A DNA stretch of 64,000 nucleotides from assembly GCA_025765615.1 (NCBI GenBank), contig JAIVFJ010000036.1, forward strand, positions 124,001-188,000, read 5' to 3'. The DNA comes from Zopfochytrium polystomum (lineage: Eukaryota; Chytridiomycota; Chytridiomycetes; Chytridiales; Chytridiaceae). A program made the translations under genes and the position numbers. This document shows, piece by piece, positions 10,415 through 21,792 of this stretch. The first letter of the stretch is position 1. Each line of letters starts with the position of its first letter. A model generated the notes under the pieces. That model did not search any database. It was not told the origin of the DNA and saw only the letters and a list, made by a program, of their open reading frames with translations.

Positions 10415-13400
10415 ATGAGAGAAACAACAAACAACTGCAACAACGGCAACATCAAACAACTGAGCAGCTGTGTGTTCCTGCCATCATCGGCCATGCCGCC
10501 TACGACCCTGCCGTCGCCGTCGCTGTCGATGCCGCCCCAACACCACCACCACCACCACCACCACCACCAGCAGCAGCAGCCGCAGCGGTCCAAGGCAGCG
10601 ACAGCTTCACGTCATCGCCGTCCCCGTTCCCCTTCAACCTTCTTCACAACAGCCTCCGCCGCCACCGCCGCCGCAGCCCTGCTCTCGCTCATGGTCCCAT
10701 CCAGCCTTCCCGCGTCCGCCGCCCTCGTCCCAGTCACCCAAAACCAGGCCTGCACGTCCACCGCCTACACTGGATCGCTCTGCTCGTCGCTCATCAACTA
10801 CTCGGTGGCCGTCCCCACCGCGAACCAGGCCGACATGGAGACGTTTATCTCAACCTACTTCACCACGGTGAATCTGATCAAGGACATTGACACGACCTGC
10901 TACACTGCAGTGGCCACCATCATCTGCGCCAACGCCTACCCAAAGTGTGTCAACGGTGCGACCCATCACTTCTTTTCTGTTGTTTGTACTTCTTCTTGGC
11001 TTGGCTCTTTTCTGCTGTTCCCCACCCCGTCTCCGCTTTTCGCCCGAAAGCGGTCGATATTTCCGCTGGCCCTTGAACGAAACCCTAACCCCCCGCACTC
11101 CTCCCCTGCCGTGCCCTTCTTGCAGGTAAAGCACAGCTTCCGTGCATGCACAGCTGCACGGATGTCCTCGCGGCCTGCCAGGCCAGCCTGACCCCCAAGG
11201 GCCTGTTTGGAGTGTTGCAGAGCGGGCTGTCCAACTGCACGGCCGTGTCGTCGATCGACACCGAGGCCTACCCAACCACCAGCTGCGTCGAGCCGACGAC
11301 GATACCGGCGGCGTCCAGCACCACCCCAACCAGTTGAGTTTTTCCTTTTACGTCGTTGTTGGCTTCCGCTCCCCACACTATTTTTGGGAGCAGACGAGGA
11401 GGCGACGGGGGTGGCGGGAGGCGGGTGGCGGAAAACAGCTTCCCTGTTTGTCTCTCTGTCTCCTCTTTCTCTCATTCGCGTGACACGTGACTTGATGCGT
11501 GTGCTTCCTGCTTTCTTGTGTCTTCCACTCGCCTGGAAGAAGGGGGCGGAAACCGCCGTCCCAGAAATGCTCGTCCATCACTCGATGTTTTGTGCTCACA
11601 CCCACGCATATCGACTCTTTCACTAGCAACCACCACCACGGGTACCGGCGGCACCGCCACCTCGTGCCCCAAATTCTTCCTCCCCAACACGCAAAACGGC
11701 ACGACGCGCACCTGCAACCCGTCCGGCTGCTGCGTGCCGTGCCCCGTGCAGGACTACATCTACCCCGTCGGCGCCTTCGCAAAGTCGGTGCTGGCCGTCG
11801 AGATCGGCAACGGCATTTCGGCCGCCATGGCCGCCTACGTCGTCGTGTCGTGGGCCGTGCTGCCCGGCCGCCGCCAGCACCCGGGCGACATTGTGCTGCA
11901 CTTTGCCGTGGCCGGCATGCTGTGGCAGGCCTGCGCGTTCTTTTTGTACGGCGACCCGAAACGGATCCAGTGCTACGACAAGGTAACCGTGTCGAACGCG
12001 ACAAACAACTTGCTGTGCGGGTTTCAGGCGGCGTTTTTGATGTTGACGGTCCACGCGCTGGTCTTGTGGGGCGGCTACATGGTAATTTCGTTCATTTTAT
12101 TTTTTGCCTAGCCGTGAAATTCAAAGTAATGGTTCCTGTCTCTCCTTCCCTTCTCTCTCTCCCGCAACAGATTATGAATCTGCACCTGACTATCGTCTAC
12201 CGCTCCAACATCCTCGAACGCTACAAACCCCTTGGCGTGATCGTCTGCTGGGGGTTACCCGGCATCTTCACAATCATCCCGTTCTTTGTGGCGACGGTCG
12301 ACGCCAGCACGGGAGTGACGTGCCTCGTGTCACCGGACAAGGCAAACTACTACTTTTTCAGCGTGCAGGCGCTCATCATCATACCGTCGTTCTTCATCAA
12401 CGCCGCGACGATGATATACATTTTGCGCGTGTCGCGGCGCGGGGCGCGGTCGCTCAGCACCAACGGCGGCAGCAGCACCGGCGCCGGCGGGATGGACGGG
12501 GCGAAGCCGATGAGCGCGCGGCGCCAAATCATGACGCTGCTCAAGATGAACTGGCGGTCGCTGCTGTTGGCTGTCATCTTCATCTTCACGTACATCACCT
12601 ACGGTAAGCCTCCCCCCGAATCCTCTTCCCTCGTGCATTTTCCACGCCTGTTGCGACCCCGCTAACGCGCTCCTTGCCCTCCTAGTCATCTTCTTCAACT
12701 TTGCTGTCCACTCGATCGCGTCAACGTCGTGGGAGACACCCTGGCTGCAGGAATGGGTCGCCTGCATCATCACGGACAACTCGACAGACATCAAGGTGAC
12801 GCAGGACAAGTGCGCCGCGCAGTTTGCGGCCAACCTCCCGGACTTTGGCGTCATCTTCTTCTCGAACCTGCTCGTCTCGTCCATCGGGCTTTGGGTGTTC
12901 CTCATCTTTGGTAAGGAAAATGAAGTGTTCTTTTTTTTTCGGTTCTGACCGCACCTATTGGTGCAGGCTTCAGTCTCCAAGTACTCAACGACTGGGGCGA
13001 GTTCTTCTACAGCTGCTGCAGCGCGCGGGACCGGCGGCGGGCCGCGGGGGAGGTCGACTTTTCCATGTCGCCGCTGCAGCTGCAGTCCGGGTCGACGGCG
13101 TCGTCGCTGACGCTGACAAAATCGGGGTACCCGTCGTACGCGGGCGGGGGCGGCGGTGGGCAGAACAGCATGGTCTCGTTCAGCCAGACAGAGTCATACG
13201 GCGCCGGGGCGGGCGGCGCGCCCGGGTACGACGGGTCGGCGTACGCGCAGTCGATGCTGCAGCAGCAGTTCCAGCAGCAGGCGTTCCAGCCGCAGCAGCA
13301 GCAGTACGGGATGATGCCGCCGCAGCAGCAGGCGCAGATGCAAGGTGGCGCGTTTCCGTCGTCGACGACGCCGCAGCCGTATTCGGGGTGGCAAGGGGCG

Positions 13401-13505
13401 GAAGCGGGGGCGGCGGGGATGCCTCCAACGTGGCAGGGACCCGGTCAGCAGTTCCAGCAGTTCCAGCAACCGCCGGCGCAGCAGCAGCAGCAGTTTTGGC
13501 GGTAA
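10415..13505 (+). CDS. Frizzled-like class F receptor (cysteine-rich domain plus 7TM)
   Basis: Six exons: 10415-10955, 11126-11332, 11627-12081, 12171-12603, 12686-12910, 12967-13505 (799 aa, all phases closing). A His/Gln-rich leader precedes an Ala/Leu-rich possible signal segment near residues 80-103; a start at 10493 is also possible. About residues 113-235 contain ten cysteines in Frizzled-CRD order, including 'TTCYTAVATIICANAYPKC' and 'LPCMHSCTDVLAAC'. A Cys-rich linker leads to seven hydrophobic helices, from 'AVEIGNGISAAMAAYVVVSW' to 'GVIFFSNLLVSSIGLWVFL'. The cytoplasmic tail is Gly/Gln/Ser-rich. The animal KTxxxW Dishevelled-binding motif after TM7 is absent. Likely a plasma-membrane receptor; ligand unknown. 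Confidence 0.85.
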
Positions 13506-14086
13506 CAGCGTCCGCTTTCTTTTTGGAAGGAGGGTGGGTTGTGGTTCGGGGCGGGGTTCGAGTCGACGAGGGATTGTCTTGCGCGGGCTTTTTGAACTCT
13601 ATTTTTTGAAATCCTTTTTCTCTCTTTCTCTTCTTTGGGGCATGTTCTTCTTGTCAATGTTTTTCTTTCAAGGGTGGTGGAGGACAGGGAACGGCAGTCT
13701 TGGCTTGCTACGCGAGTTGGAGTGAGTGTGTATGCTTGTTTGCGTTTATGTCTATGAGCTTAGTTTTGCCGTATCGCCCTCGCCGCCTCAGTTCTGATTC
13801 ATATCTTCTGTGTGGACGTTGCTCTTTCTTTTGTTCCCCGCGCGCGCCACCTCGCTCCCACTTGCTTGCAGTCCGCCAAGTCTCTCGTTTTTCCCCGATT
13901 TTGCCGTCGACTTTTTCTTTCTCAATTCTTGTTTCCCTCGGTTTTTTTTTTTTTTTTTTTTTTTGGTGTTTGTCTGATTGAAGTTGTCCGCTCGTTTTGT
14001 CCTCTTTTTTGGGAATCACATATCACGCCTCACCGTCTCTGATTTCCGTGTCGCGCTCGACTTTCCTCTCTCTCTCTCTCTCTCTC

Positions 14087-14149
<63 letters not shown>

Positions 14150-14648
14150 ATCTCTCTGTCTTTGCCTGTCTCTGTCGCCGTTTGTGTTGAAAGAAAGCAC
14201 GGAAAACTTTCAACTCGCGGTTTCGAGAGAGACACGGAAACGCCGCCACTGCTTGAACCGTTTCTGTCTGTGTTCCGTCCCGAACCAGTTCCGTCTTTTT
14301 CATTCCCCGAACCGTTCTCGGACCGCCTCGAACCGCCTGGAACCCAGTCGAACGTTCTCGAGCCCGTTTGCACCAATTTGTCAACGCAAGTTGCTTGCCA
14401 ATCCACTCGAAAGCAGACAAACAATAAATACCCCCCCCCCCACCTTCCAAGTTCATCTATCGTCCATTTACCCTCGCACCGGTGCTATTACGCAGCAAAC
14501 AACAAACACAACACACACATACACACACTCTCTCTCTCTCACACTCACTCACTCACTCACTCACTCACTCACCCACACCTCACTCTGCTCAAAAAGGCAG
14601 CAGGAACATCTCCCTCCTTTTCAACCAAAAAGAAAAAGGCAAGAACCA
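13506..14648. other. Intergenic region with T-run and (CT)n
   Basis: 3' flank of the receptor gene, a T-run near 13941-13963, a nearly pure (CT)n tract at about 14066-14160, and a mixed (CT)n/(CACT)n stretch at 14528-14575. The last lies in the likely 5' UTR of the next gene. Confidence 0.6.
14063..14160. repeat. (CT)n microsatellite
   Basis: About 95 bp of CT repeats with a few interruptions, between the receptor gene and the BAG-domain gene. Confidence 0.9.
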
Positions 14649-16301
14649 ATGTTCCACATCGTCACGCCGAGCTCCGGTTACGGCGGCAGCAGCTACGTCG
14701 ACTACGACCTCGCCGCGCGGCGCCGACGAGTGCAGCAGCAGCAACAACTGCAAGAACAGCAGCGCCGCCGCCTCCAGCAGCACCTCTACCAGCAAGAGCT
14801 CCTCCGCCGCGAGGAGGAGGAGGAGGCCGCCGCAGCCGAACTGGCCCGCCGCCGGGCTCTACAGGAACGCGTGCGGCGCCAGGCCGAGCTGCGCCGGCTC
14901 CAGGCCCAGCAACAGCAGCAGCAGCAGCGGTACCACCGCCACCCGCTCTACTACCACAGCCCGCAGCAGCCGCAATACGGCTACGACGGGTATTACTACG
15001 ACAACGACGCCGACGGGTACTATGAGGACAACGACAGCGACGGGTACTACTACTACCAGCCGCAGCGGCACCACCACCACCACTACCCGGCCGCTACCAC
15101 CGCGTCATTCCGACCGGCCGCAGTCTTCACATGCGACCGGAGACCGCAGACCCCGCCGTCGGACCGCGACGACGACGACGACAATGCGTACGACAACAAC
15201 AACAACAAACACCAATCGGCCCCCGCGGTGACGGCGACCGCGCGCGACAAGACCTCGCACCGGCCCGAGTGGCGGCGCATCCCCGTGCGCGGCGGGTCGC
15301 CCCCGGCGGCGGCGGCCAACACCACGCCGCCGCAACCGCAACCGCAGCCCGCCCCATCCCCGGCCGCAACCCCCACCACCACCCCCACCACCAACCCCAC
15401 CACCAACCACGACACCACCGACACCACCACCGACGCCAAAACCTCAGCCGCCCTCGCAACCCTCCAAACCTGGACGCGCACCCACGCCCTCCCTCGCCTC
15501 CGCGCCCTCGCAACTCTCCGCCGCCTCTCCCGCACCCTCCACTCCCTCGACCCGTCCCCCGACACCACCTACGAGCTCACAATCCCGTCCGCCGGCCTCG
15601 CGTTCCACCCCGACGGGCGTCTGGACCTGTCAGCGCCAGGCAGCCGCGCGTACCTGGCCGCGGAGGAGCGGCTGACGCGGCTGGAGCTGGCGCTGGACGG
15701 GGTGGCGAGCGGCGGGAGCGCGGCGGTGCGGGGGCGGAGGAGGGAGCTGGTTGCGGAGGTGGAGAGGCGGGCGAGGGTGTTGGAGGAGGAGGTGAAGGGG
15801 AGGGCGTGGAGGGAGTGGGTTGCGAGGAAGAAGAACGAGGAGGGGGAGGGGGAGGGGGAGATGGAAGGGGTGCAAGGTGAGGAGGTGGGTGTGAAAGACG
15901 GTGGAGTGGTGCTGGCGGAGGAGGCGGCTGTGGAGGCGCAGCAGCCTGAGGATGACGCGGTCGAGGGATCTGATGCGCGGAACGAGCGTGGGGAGTCGGC
16001 TGCGGAGGTCGCGGACGACGACGCAGTCGATGGATCCGAGCAGCTGCCTGCCACGGATGTTGTAATGGCGGAGGAAGAGGAGGAGGTGGAAAAGGACGGC
16101 AGCGAGGACGCCGACCCCGACGCGGACGCCGACCTCGGCAGCGATGGGTGGGAGCAAGTCCATCACGACGCGGCGGCTCCGGCGGCGGAGGAGAAGGAGG
16201 AATTTGAGCAAGGTGGGGGCGGTGATCGCGAGGGCGACGGACCGTCAGCCGAAGCTGTAGCGGACGGCGAGAGCGCCATGGCAGTGGACGTGCGAACCTG
16301 A
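14649..16301 (+). CDS. BAG-domain protein with Gln-rich coiled N-terminus (Hsp70 co-chaperone)
   Basis: Single exon, 550 aa. ATG 14649 is preferred: upstream frame extension is only microsatellite. Residues 20-110 are Gln/Arg/Glu-rich and likely coiled; then come Tyr/Asp-rich and Pro/Thr-rich disordered parts. Around residues 265-390, 'ALATLQTWTRTHALPRL', 'YELTIPSAGLAFHPDG' and 'LTRLELALDGVASGG' followed by 'VRGRRRELVAEVERR' match fungal BAG domains, including the basic Arg-rich helix that contacts the Hsp70 ATPase domain. BAG proteins release ADP from Hsp70. The C-terminus is highly acidic. There is no membrane segment, so it differs from yeast Snl1. Confidence 0.7.
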   Translation: MFHIVTPSSGYGGSSYVDYDLAARRRRVQQQQQLQEQQRRRLQQHLYQQELLRREEEEEAAAAELARRRALQERVRRQAELRRLQAQQQQQQQRYHRHPLYYHSPQQPQYGYDGYYYDNDADGYYEDNDSDGYYYYQPQRHHHHHYPAATTASFRPAAVFTCDRRPQTPPSDRDDDDDNAYDNNNNKHQSAPAVTATARDKTSHRPEWRRIPVRGGSPPAAAANTTPPQPQPQPAPSPAATPTTTPTTNPTTNHDTTDTTTDAKTSAALATLQTWTRTHALPRLRALATLRRLSRTLHSLDPSPDTTYELTIPSAGLAFHPDGRLDLSAPGSRAYLAAEERLTRLELALDGVASGGSAAVRGRRRELVAEVERRARVLEEEVKGRAWREWVARKKNEEGEGEGEMEGVQGEEVGVKDGGVVLAEEAAVEAQQPEDDAVEGSDARNERGESAAEVADDDAVDGSEQLPATDVVMAEEEEEVEKDGSEDADPDADADLGSDGWEQVHHDAAAPAAEEKEEFEQGGGGDREGDGPSAEAVADGESAMAVDVRT

Positions 16302-16640
16302 TATTTTCGTTCTGTTTTGCTGGTTGCCTTTGGACTCCGCCCCTACGACTTCTTCTTCTCTTCTCGCTCACCGTCCTCTGCTGCTATTTCCATTTCTATC
16401 CACGCCAACTCTTTCTCTGCTTGGGCTGAAAGTTTCTCACCTTCCCTCTTATCCATTAACTGTCTTTTTGTTGACCTGTTGAAATATAACAACACATGTG
16501 TATTGCGCCAAACAATAAGCTTAATTGCATCGATCAAACGCTAACATCCAGGTCATCATAGCAGAGCGAGTCCTCACGCACTTCGGCGGGCGAGAACGGG
16601 TGAGGTGCTGACGAGCCGAAAGCAGCAAACGATCTCTGCG
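16302..16640. other. Convergent 3' flanks
   Basis: Space between the plus-strand BAG gene and the minus-strand cupin gene. It holds both 3' ends; no gene seen. Confidence 0.5.
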
Positions 16641-17435
16641 CTACGCATCGACAAAGTCCTTGAGGTGGCCCATCTTGACAAACAACACCGTCTCGTCCTC
16701 GCCCTCCCCGCCGCCCGCCTCCGCCGCGATGATCTCGATCCGCCTGCGCCCGGCCTCCGCGTCGCGAACCGGCGGCAGCCGCGCCCAGTCCCGCACCCCG
16801 AGCACCTCGTCCCACACGCCGACCTCCTCCCCATCCTTCTCCTCCCTCGCCCCCTCGACGCGCTCACACCGCACACGCACAGCAGGCCCGCCACGCACCA
16901 CAAACACCTCGAACCCGCCATCCGCGGCGCCGCCCACCCCCGCCCGGAACACCTTACCCGCCCGCACGCCCACCACCACGACCCTCTCCCCATCGCCTCC
17001 CTCCCTCTCATATAACACCCTGACCCTCACCCCCTCCCCCTCCTGCTCACCCCCCACCAACGCATCCCACACCACAACCGCCGGCTCGCCCGCCCTCATC
17101 CACCTCAACTTGACCAGCACCTCGCACCCGTCCTCCCCGACAAACGGCTCGTGCTCGGATCCAACAGGGTTGCGAATGTACGTTCCAGCGGGCGCGGCGC
17201 CGTTGATTTCGTCGCGGAAGGTGCCGGCGAGGACGAGGAGCTCTTCGCCGGCGGAGTGCGTGTGGCGCGGGAAGCGGCGGGTCGGGGCGTAGCGGACGAG
17301 GGTGGTTGCGCGAGCGAGCTCGTCGCCGCGGCGGTCGAGCATGCCGCGGGTGATGCCCGGGGTTGGGGACGGGACGAAAGAGAGTGCGGAGGAGCGGACG
17401 AGGGCGGGGAGCGTGAGGTCGGCGTTGAGTTGCAT
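16641..17435 (-). CDS. ChrR-like cupin-domain protein
   Basis: Single exon, 264 aa from ATG 17435. An upstream in-frame Met at 17483 would add a Lys/Arg-rich leader and is less likely. The cupin metal site is in 'RRFPRHTHSAGEELLVLAGTF' style sequence (His, His, Glu) near residues 55-70, with a later His in 'GSEHEPF'. This matches the C-terminal cupin of bacterial ChrR anti-sigma factors, a fold also found alone in fungi. A second, more degenerate half follows with 'RVLYEREGGDGERV'. Function in fungi is unknown; a metal-binding oxygenase or sensor is possible. GC content and codon use are very high. Confidence 0.7.
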   Translation of the reverse strand: MQLNADLTLPALVRSSALSFVPSPTPGITRGMLDRRGDELARATTLVRYAPTRRFPRHTHSAGEELLVLAGTFRDEINGAAPAGTYIRNPVGSEHEPFVGEDGCEVLVKLRWMRAGEPAVVVWDALVGGEQEGEGVRVRVLYEREGGDGERVVVVGVRAGKVFRAGVGGAADGGFEVFVVRGGPAVRVRCERVEGAREEKDGEEVGVWDEVLGVRDWARLPPVRDAEAGRRRIEIIAAEAGGGEGEDETVLFVKMGHLKDFVDA

Positions 17436-17534
17436 TCTTTCTTGTTTTTTTCTTTTCTTTCTTTCTTTATTCCCAATTGGCAATTGGTAATCGGCGCTCC
17501 AGTTCGATCGGGCGATCCAAACTCGATTCTCGTT

Positions 17535-18101
17535 TCACTGCTCCGATACCGTGGCGGCGGGGGCGGCGGGGGCGGCGGCTACCCGATGCCGCTGCTGCTG
17601 CTGCTCGCCGGCGACGGCAGGCGTCTCGGCCCTGTGCTTTGCGACTTTGGCCGGCAGGTCCGGGTCGGCCATGAGGTCTTGGAGGAGGTGGGGGGTTTTT
17701 TTTTTATTAGTTGGACCCCCGATTCGGGCGTTCACGCGTTATGAAAGTATTAGTTTTGCTGAACAGAAAGAGTCAAAGGCGTATGCCTCGACGCAGAGTT
17801 GATGGAGGGGGATGAGATGTCGCAAGAACTGTCTGTCTGTACCCATCAGGTAGTCCTGGATGTTGTCCGGCCTCGAAACCAGAACCTGCGACGTCAGGTA
17901 GCCCATGATGTCCTTTATCTCGGGGTGGCGGCGGAGGTAGAGCTCGTTGTCGATGCGCATCTGGATCTGTGTGATTCGGGGGAGAGAGCGGCCGAAGAAG
18001 CTGTGTCACCTCATCTGCCGCCAGTATCCGGGCGCAGGCGCTTCTGCCCCGCCCTTTCAACGCACCGCGTCGAGTTTAAGCCGCGTCCGGTCGTCCAGCA
18101 T
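17535..18101 (-). CDS. RIIa/RIIAD1-like docking-domain protein (flagellar candidate)
   Basis: Three exons on the minus strand: 18101-18066, 17966-17843 and 17677-17535 (100 aa, phases close). The spliced N-terminus MLDDRTRLKLDAIQMRIDNE leads into 'YLRRHPEIKDIMGYLTSQVL', 'RPDNIQDYLMDLM' and 'DPDLPAKVAKHR'. This follows the order of animal RIIAD1 and other RIIa/DPY-30-type docking domains ('RPENI' followed by 'Fxx-YF-DP-L'). Such domains dimerise and bind amphipathic helices of anchoring proteins, often in axonemal radial spokes. The tail is Gln/Ala-rich. It starts 217 bp from the divergent R-SNARE gene. Confidence 0.7.
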
Positions 18102-18318
18102 GATTTATTCGTCCCGTGGTCGACGCACACTTCAAAATTGTCTTGTTCTGAGTTGTTGCTAAAAACAGATCTCGTAGTAAAAACCCAGGGACCTCTGCAA
18201 AAGCGAAAAAAAAAAATTAAAAAAAAAAATAACAAAATAATTCCAGAAGCCACTCCTCACCACCTGCGCACTCCCGTCCGCTCCCCCCTCTAATCTCCCC
18301 AGGGCAAGCGGGCCTCAT
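18102..18318. promoter_or_regulatory. Shared divergent promoter region
   Basis: 217 bp between the starts of the RIIAD1-like gene (minus) and the R-SNARE gene (plus). It holds an A-rich core (about 18204-18238) that may be nucleosome-depleted; no specific site can be assigned. Confidence 0.4.
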
Positions 18319-19674
18319 ATGTCGTCGACGCAGCCCGGCGTGAACCGGGAGGCCGCATACCGCTTCATGAACACCGTGCAGCGGTACACGCGGCTGATCG
18401 AGGACCCCGCGGCGCAGCAGCAGAACAGGGAGGACTCGCTGCGGCGGCGGGAATGGCTGTCGGTGAGGCGGGAGGACGGTGTCGGCTCGAACGAGCGCGT
18501 GAGTTCCCCAACCAGCGCTTTCTTGTTTTTGGCTAGCTGGTGCAGATTTCGCAGTTTCTGACGGGGGTGTTCCGCATGCAACTTGTTTGGGGACGGTATT
18601 TATTAGTCGCCGCTCATCGACTCGCCGGCGCTGTTCAGCCTGCGGTACTCCCGGGAGGCTGTGTAGGTATCTAAAGTTGAGGGCAACCCACCGCTCAAGC
18701 ATCGTGGCCTCTGCCAAACTGACCGCTCGATCCCAATCTCCGCACAATCCCCCTACCGCCCCGCCGCAGCGACGAGATCGGCAACGCCGGCAGCAGCGCG
18801 CGCAGCAGTTCGTCGACGCTGAACGGGCAGTACCGCAGCCAGACATCGCTGGGCAAGCGGCCAGCGTACGAGACCGCGGACGACAGCCAGCTGGAAAGCG
18901 GCGAGGGCGGCGGGGGTGGTCCGCGCACGATCCAGGACCGCATTTCGGACGAGGTCGAGGGCGTGAAGGGGATGGTGGGGAGGATCATGAAGAAGATTAT
19001 GGACCGCGGGGACAAGATCGAGCAGCTGCAGGACTCCGCTAGTGGGTGGTTTTGCCTTGATTCGTTTATTTTCTTTGGTTTTGGGAAAGCATACGCTGAC
19101 GAACAACACCCAAATAGACGATCTCAGCAACGTTAGCGGCATGTTTCGAAGAACGGGCGAGGTTGCGTACACCGAGTCTTGGTTGAAAAACTACAAAGTG
19201 GGCATTGCTTCAAGCCGAAGAGTCCGTTGGTCCTGAGTCGCATCTAACCCATTTCCACAGGTTCGGGCATTCTGCGGCGTGATTTTCACGTCGCTCATCG
19301 TCACATCTATCGGTAAGCCCAACCGTGTGCCGGAGTTGGTAGAGGCCTACCCACAACGGCGAACGTTGCACTCACCCTCCACACACGAATCACATTACCA
19401 CCCAGGCATTCTCTTTATCATTTTCTACCTCCTCATAAGCCGCCTCTTCCAACGGCCCACCCCGGTTATACCTCCCCCGGCAACCCCAACGTACCCGTAC
19501 CCGTACCCACCCAACCCGTACCCGTACCCGCCGTACTACCCGTACCCCGGCCAACCGCCGTACTGCCAGCCATACCCCGCCCCGCCGCCAGCTCCCGCGC
19601 CCGCACCCGCGCCGGCGCCCGCACCCGCACCGGCACCAGCGCCACCAACAACGCCGAGGGCGCCGGGCACGTGA
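18319..19674 (+). CDS. Synaptobrevin/VAMP-like R-SNARE with long proline-rich C-terminal tail
   Basis: Six exons: 18319-18498, 18607-18662, 18770-19041, 19118-19197, 19261-19312, 19406-19674 (302 aa). Residues about 132-195 form an R-SNARE helix ('RISDEVEGVKGMVGRIMKK', 'MDRGDKIEQLQDSANDLS'); the ionic-layer Arg is R157, aligned with R56 of VAMP2. 'ESWLKNYK' then leads into one membrane helix ('CGVIFTSLIVTSIGILFIIF') at about 198-222. R-SNAREs normally end there. This protein continues for about 77 residues rich in Pro, Tyr and Ala (PYPYPPNPYPYPP type, then PAPAPA), which would face the lumen or cell exterior. The N-terminus has no longin domain. Confidence 0.75.
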
Positions 19675-20110
19675 AAGAAAAATGGAATCCGACAGGGAAC
19701 TGTTCAGCTGTACCTCATAACTATTATTTTTGTTTTTGTTCCCACACCGCAATACAAACATGTAGTCTCGTGCATTACACCCCCACGACTCTCTGATAAA
19801 CTCTTCGGTGGAGTAAAGGTAGTGATGGATCTTGTAGGAAGCGGAGATATATTCGCAGAAAGAACTGAAACGATTGTAGACTGCATCGGGCTTGGAACAG
19901 ACAGTCAAGTCTCTGTTGCTAATGTGTAGGCCGCGTGCGTGCGGCTTGGCTTTGACGTGTGCAGTCCTCTCTCCTTGTGCCAATGATACTTGGTCAAGGT
20001 TGGGTGCATGGAGAGCAGCTGAGAAGTTCGTGCGGGAAGCGAGCCGACGGTTCCACCCGGAAGTGATCAGATGAAGACACAATGAGCAGAAGCATCAGGA
20101 GCGAACTATT
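19675..20110. other. Convergent 3' flanks
   Basis: Between the R-SNARE and the minus-strand SAXO-like gene. A long minus frame here is antisense to the SNARE proline tail and has no family resemblance. No gene supported. Confidence 0.45.
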
Positions 20111-21719
20111 CTACCCCCCCCTTCCTCTACTCACCACATCTTGAGTGCGGGGAGCGTCCAGCCTGTACCGGAACTCATTCCCCCGCGAGAATCCAGACAA
20201 CGCGATGGTGTTGCATTTTGCTTGTTTGGCCTCGTAACGGTCCTTTGGGGGCTGATATCTGAATAGGGCGGAAAACTGTTACCAGCAAGGCTTGGTGAGT
20301 AAGAGCCAAAAGGCACCTCAGGCCAGTCTCTGTAGCCAAGCGTCCAATGGGGTCTGGGTCGTCGACGTGCGTGTACTTGTCGTTATTCTGAACGGCTCCA
20401 GTCGGTTCTTTTAACCCTATCCGGATTGACTGGGAGGCTCGGATGGGGGCAACATCACCCAGCTGATGCACGATCCTGTTCCAACCAATAAACCAATAAG
20501 GACACAACACTAATTGCACGTCCCCACAAAAAAGAAAACGGACGCCATTATTTTCATTGTCGTTTACCTAGACAGTCCTCTTAAGGTCGCAGGATCCCTC
20601 TTCTGCACCCACTCCGCCAAGTCCCTGTGCCGCAGCGCCTCCAAAAACACCGCGTCCGTGTCTCGCGGGTCGGGCGAGCCGGGCGCGCCGAGGATCTCGT
20701 GGTCCGCGCGGAGCATGTTGCGGTGGCGGTGAGACCGGCAGAAGCCGTTTTCCGTCATTTTGGTCGGGTTCTCCGGGCGGGGTGTCGTGTCGGCGACGGC
20801 GGCGAGGGCTTTGGCGTGCGCGACGCTTTTGCCCAGTGTCTGTGGAGGTGTTTTTTTTTGAGTAAGGGCATGGAAACCCGTGAATTGGTGCCGTTGAGCA
20901 CTAGCAAGTCGTGGGAACTCTCACCGGATCGCAAGCGTAAGCCGCCCAAACGCTCCCGAGCTCTTTGATCTCCCCGGCGTCGCTGATGTATGCCGTTGTG
21001 GAGGGGATAATGGTGCCTTTGCTGACCTCAGAGGCTTTGAACGTCAGTCCTTGGTCGTAGCTTGTTTTCATCTGGGACTTTTTCTCCCTGTGGTTCTGCG
21101 CACCATCCTTCATCATTCTGCAGCTCTCACGGAAGGGGGGGGGGGGCAAGAGAATACCAGATAATGCAGTATCTCACCGTCCCGTCCTCGGTTACTTTAA
21201 ATTTGGGAAGGCGCGTGAACCCGGACTCCACTGGCGCGTTGACGCCCTGCTCCGTATCGAGGTTTCCCGGACGCGGTGGACTGACGTAATCGAGCACCGT
21301 GCGCGTCTTGAAAGGATCCACAATCCTGGAGAGGAGGAGGAAGAGGGAACCGACTGGTCAACGCGCACAACAGAACGTCCCGCAAAAATCACCCCCGCTG
21401 CGATCATCAACCTGAACGCGTCGGACTCGTCGACGTCCTTGTCGTAGTTGACGTGCGGGATCACGTTTTTTGTGTAACCGGTGCGGCGACGAGTCTCTGC
21501 GATGAGGACCTTGATGCCTCCGACGAGGGCCGGCTTGAGGTCCTTTGGGGAGACGCCGTTGATGGGGTAGGCGAGTAGCGGGGTGGAGGCGGGGGCGTGG
21601 TGGCGAAAGGTGGTAGAGTTTGTGGTGGAGTAGAAGGAGCGCGGGTCGAGCGACGCGCCGGCCGAGACGCCGATCATGTCGGACGGCGCCGTGTCGCGCC
21701 CGTCTTTTGTGGTCGCCAT
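20111..21719 (-). CDS. Probable axonemal microtubule protein (SAXO-like)
   Basis: Six exons on the minus strand: 21719-21412, 21325-21178, 21125-20925, 20839-20568, 20475-20317, 20258-20111 (411 aa). The start of exon 3 is the least certain boundary. The protein is polar and mostly unstructured-looking, with spaced Gly-Phe/Tyr motifs: 'RRRTGYTKNVIPHVNYD', 'VESGFTRLPKF', 'ALSGFSRGNEFRYRLDAP'. Short motifs of this kind recur in stabilisers of axonemal microtubules and PPP1R32/SAXO4-type proteins, so a flagellar microtubule role is suggested but not proven. It is divergent from the alpha/beta-hydrolase gene. The gene model is more certain than the function. Confidence 0.6.
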
Positions 21720-21753
21720 TTCCTTTGAAGCTCTTGCAAGTGTTGAATATTAT

Positions 21754-21792
<39 letters not shown>

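Noticed and set aside
11499..12665. 388-codon plus frame overlapping the receptor
   Set aside because: It is mostly out of the receptor frame except within exon 4, begins at a GTG and crosses intron sequence; the spliced Frizzled model explains the region.
15083..15568. Minus frames opposite the BAG-domain gene
   Set aside because: Low-complexity Arg/Val shadows of GC-rich coding sequence.
19390..20082. 230-codon minus frame
   Set aside because: Half of it is antisense to the R-SNARE proline tail, and the rest has no family resemblance or promoter.
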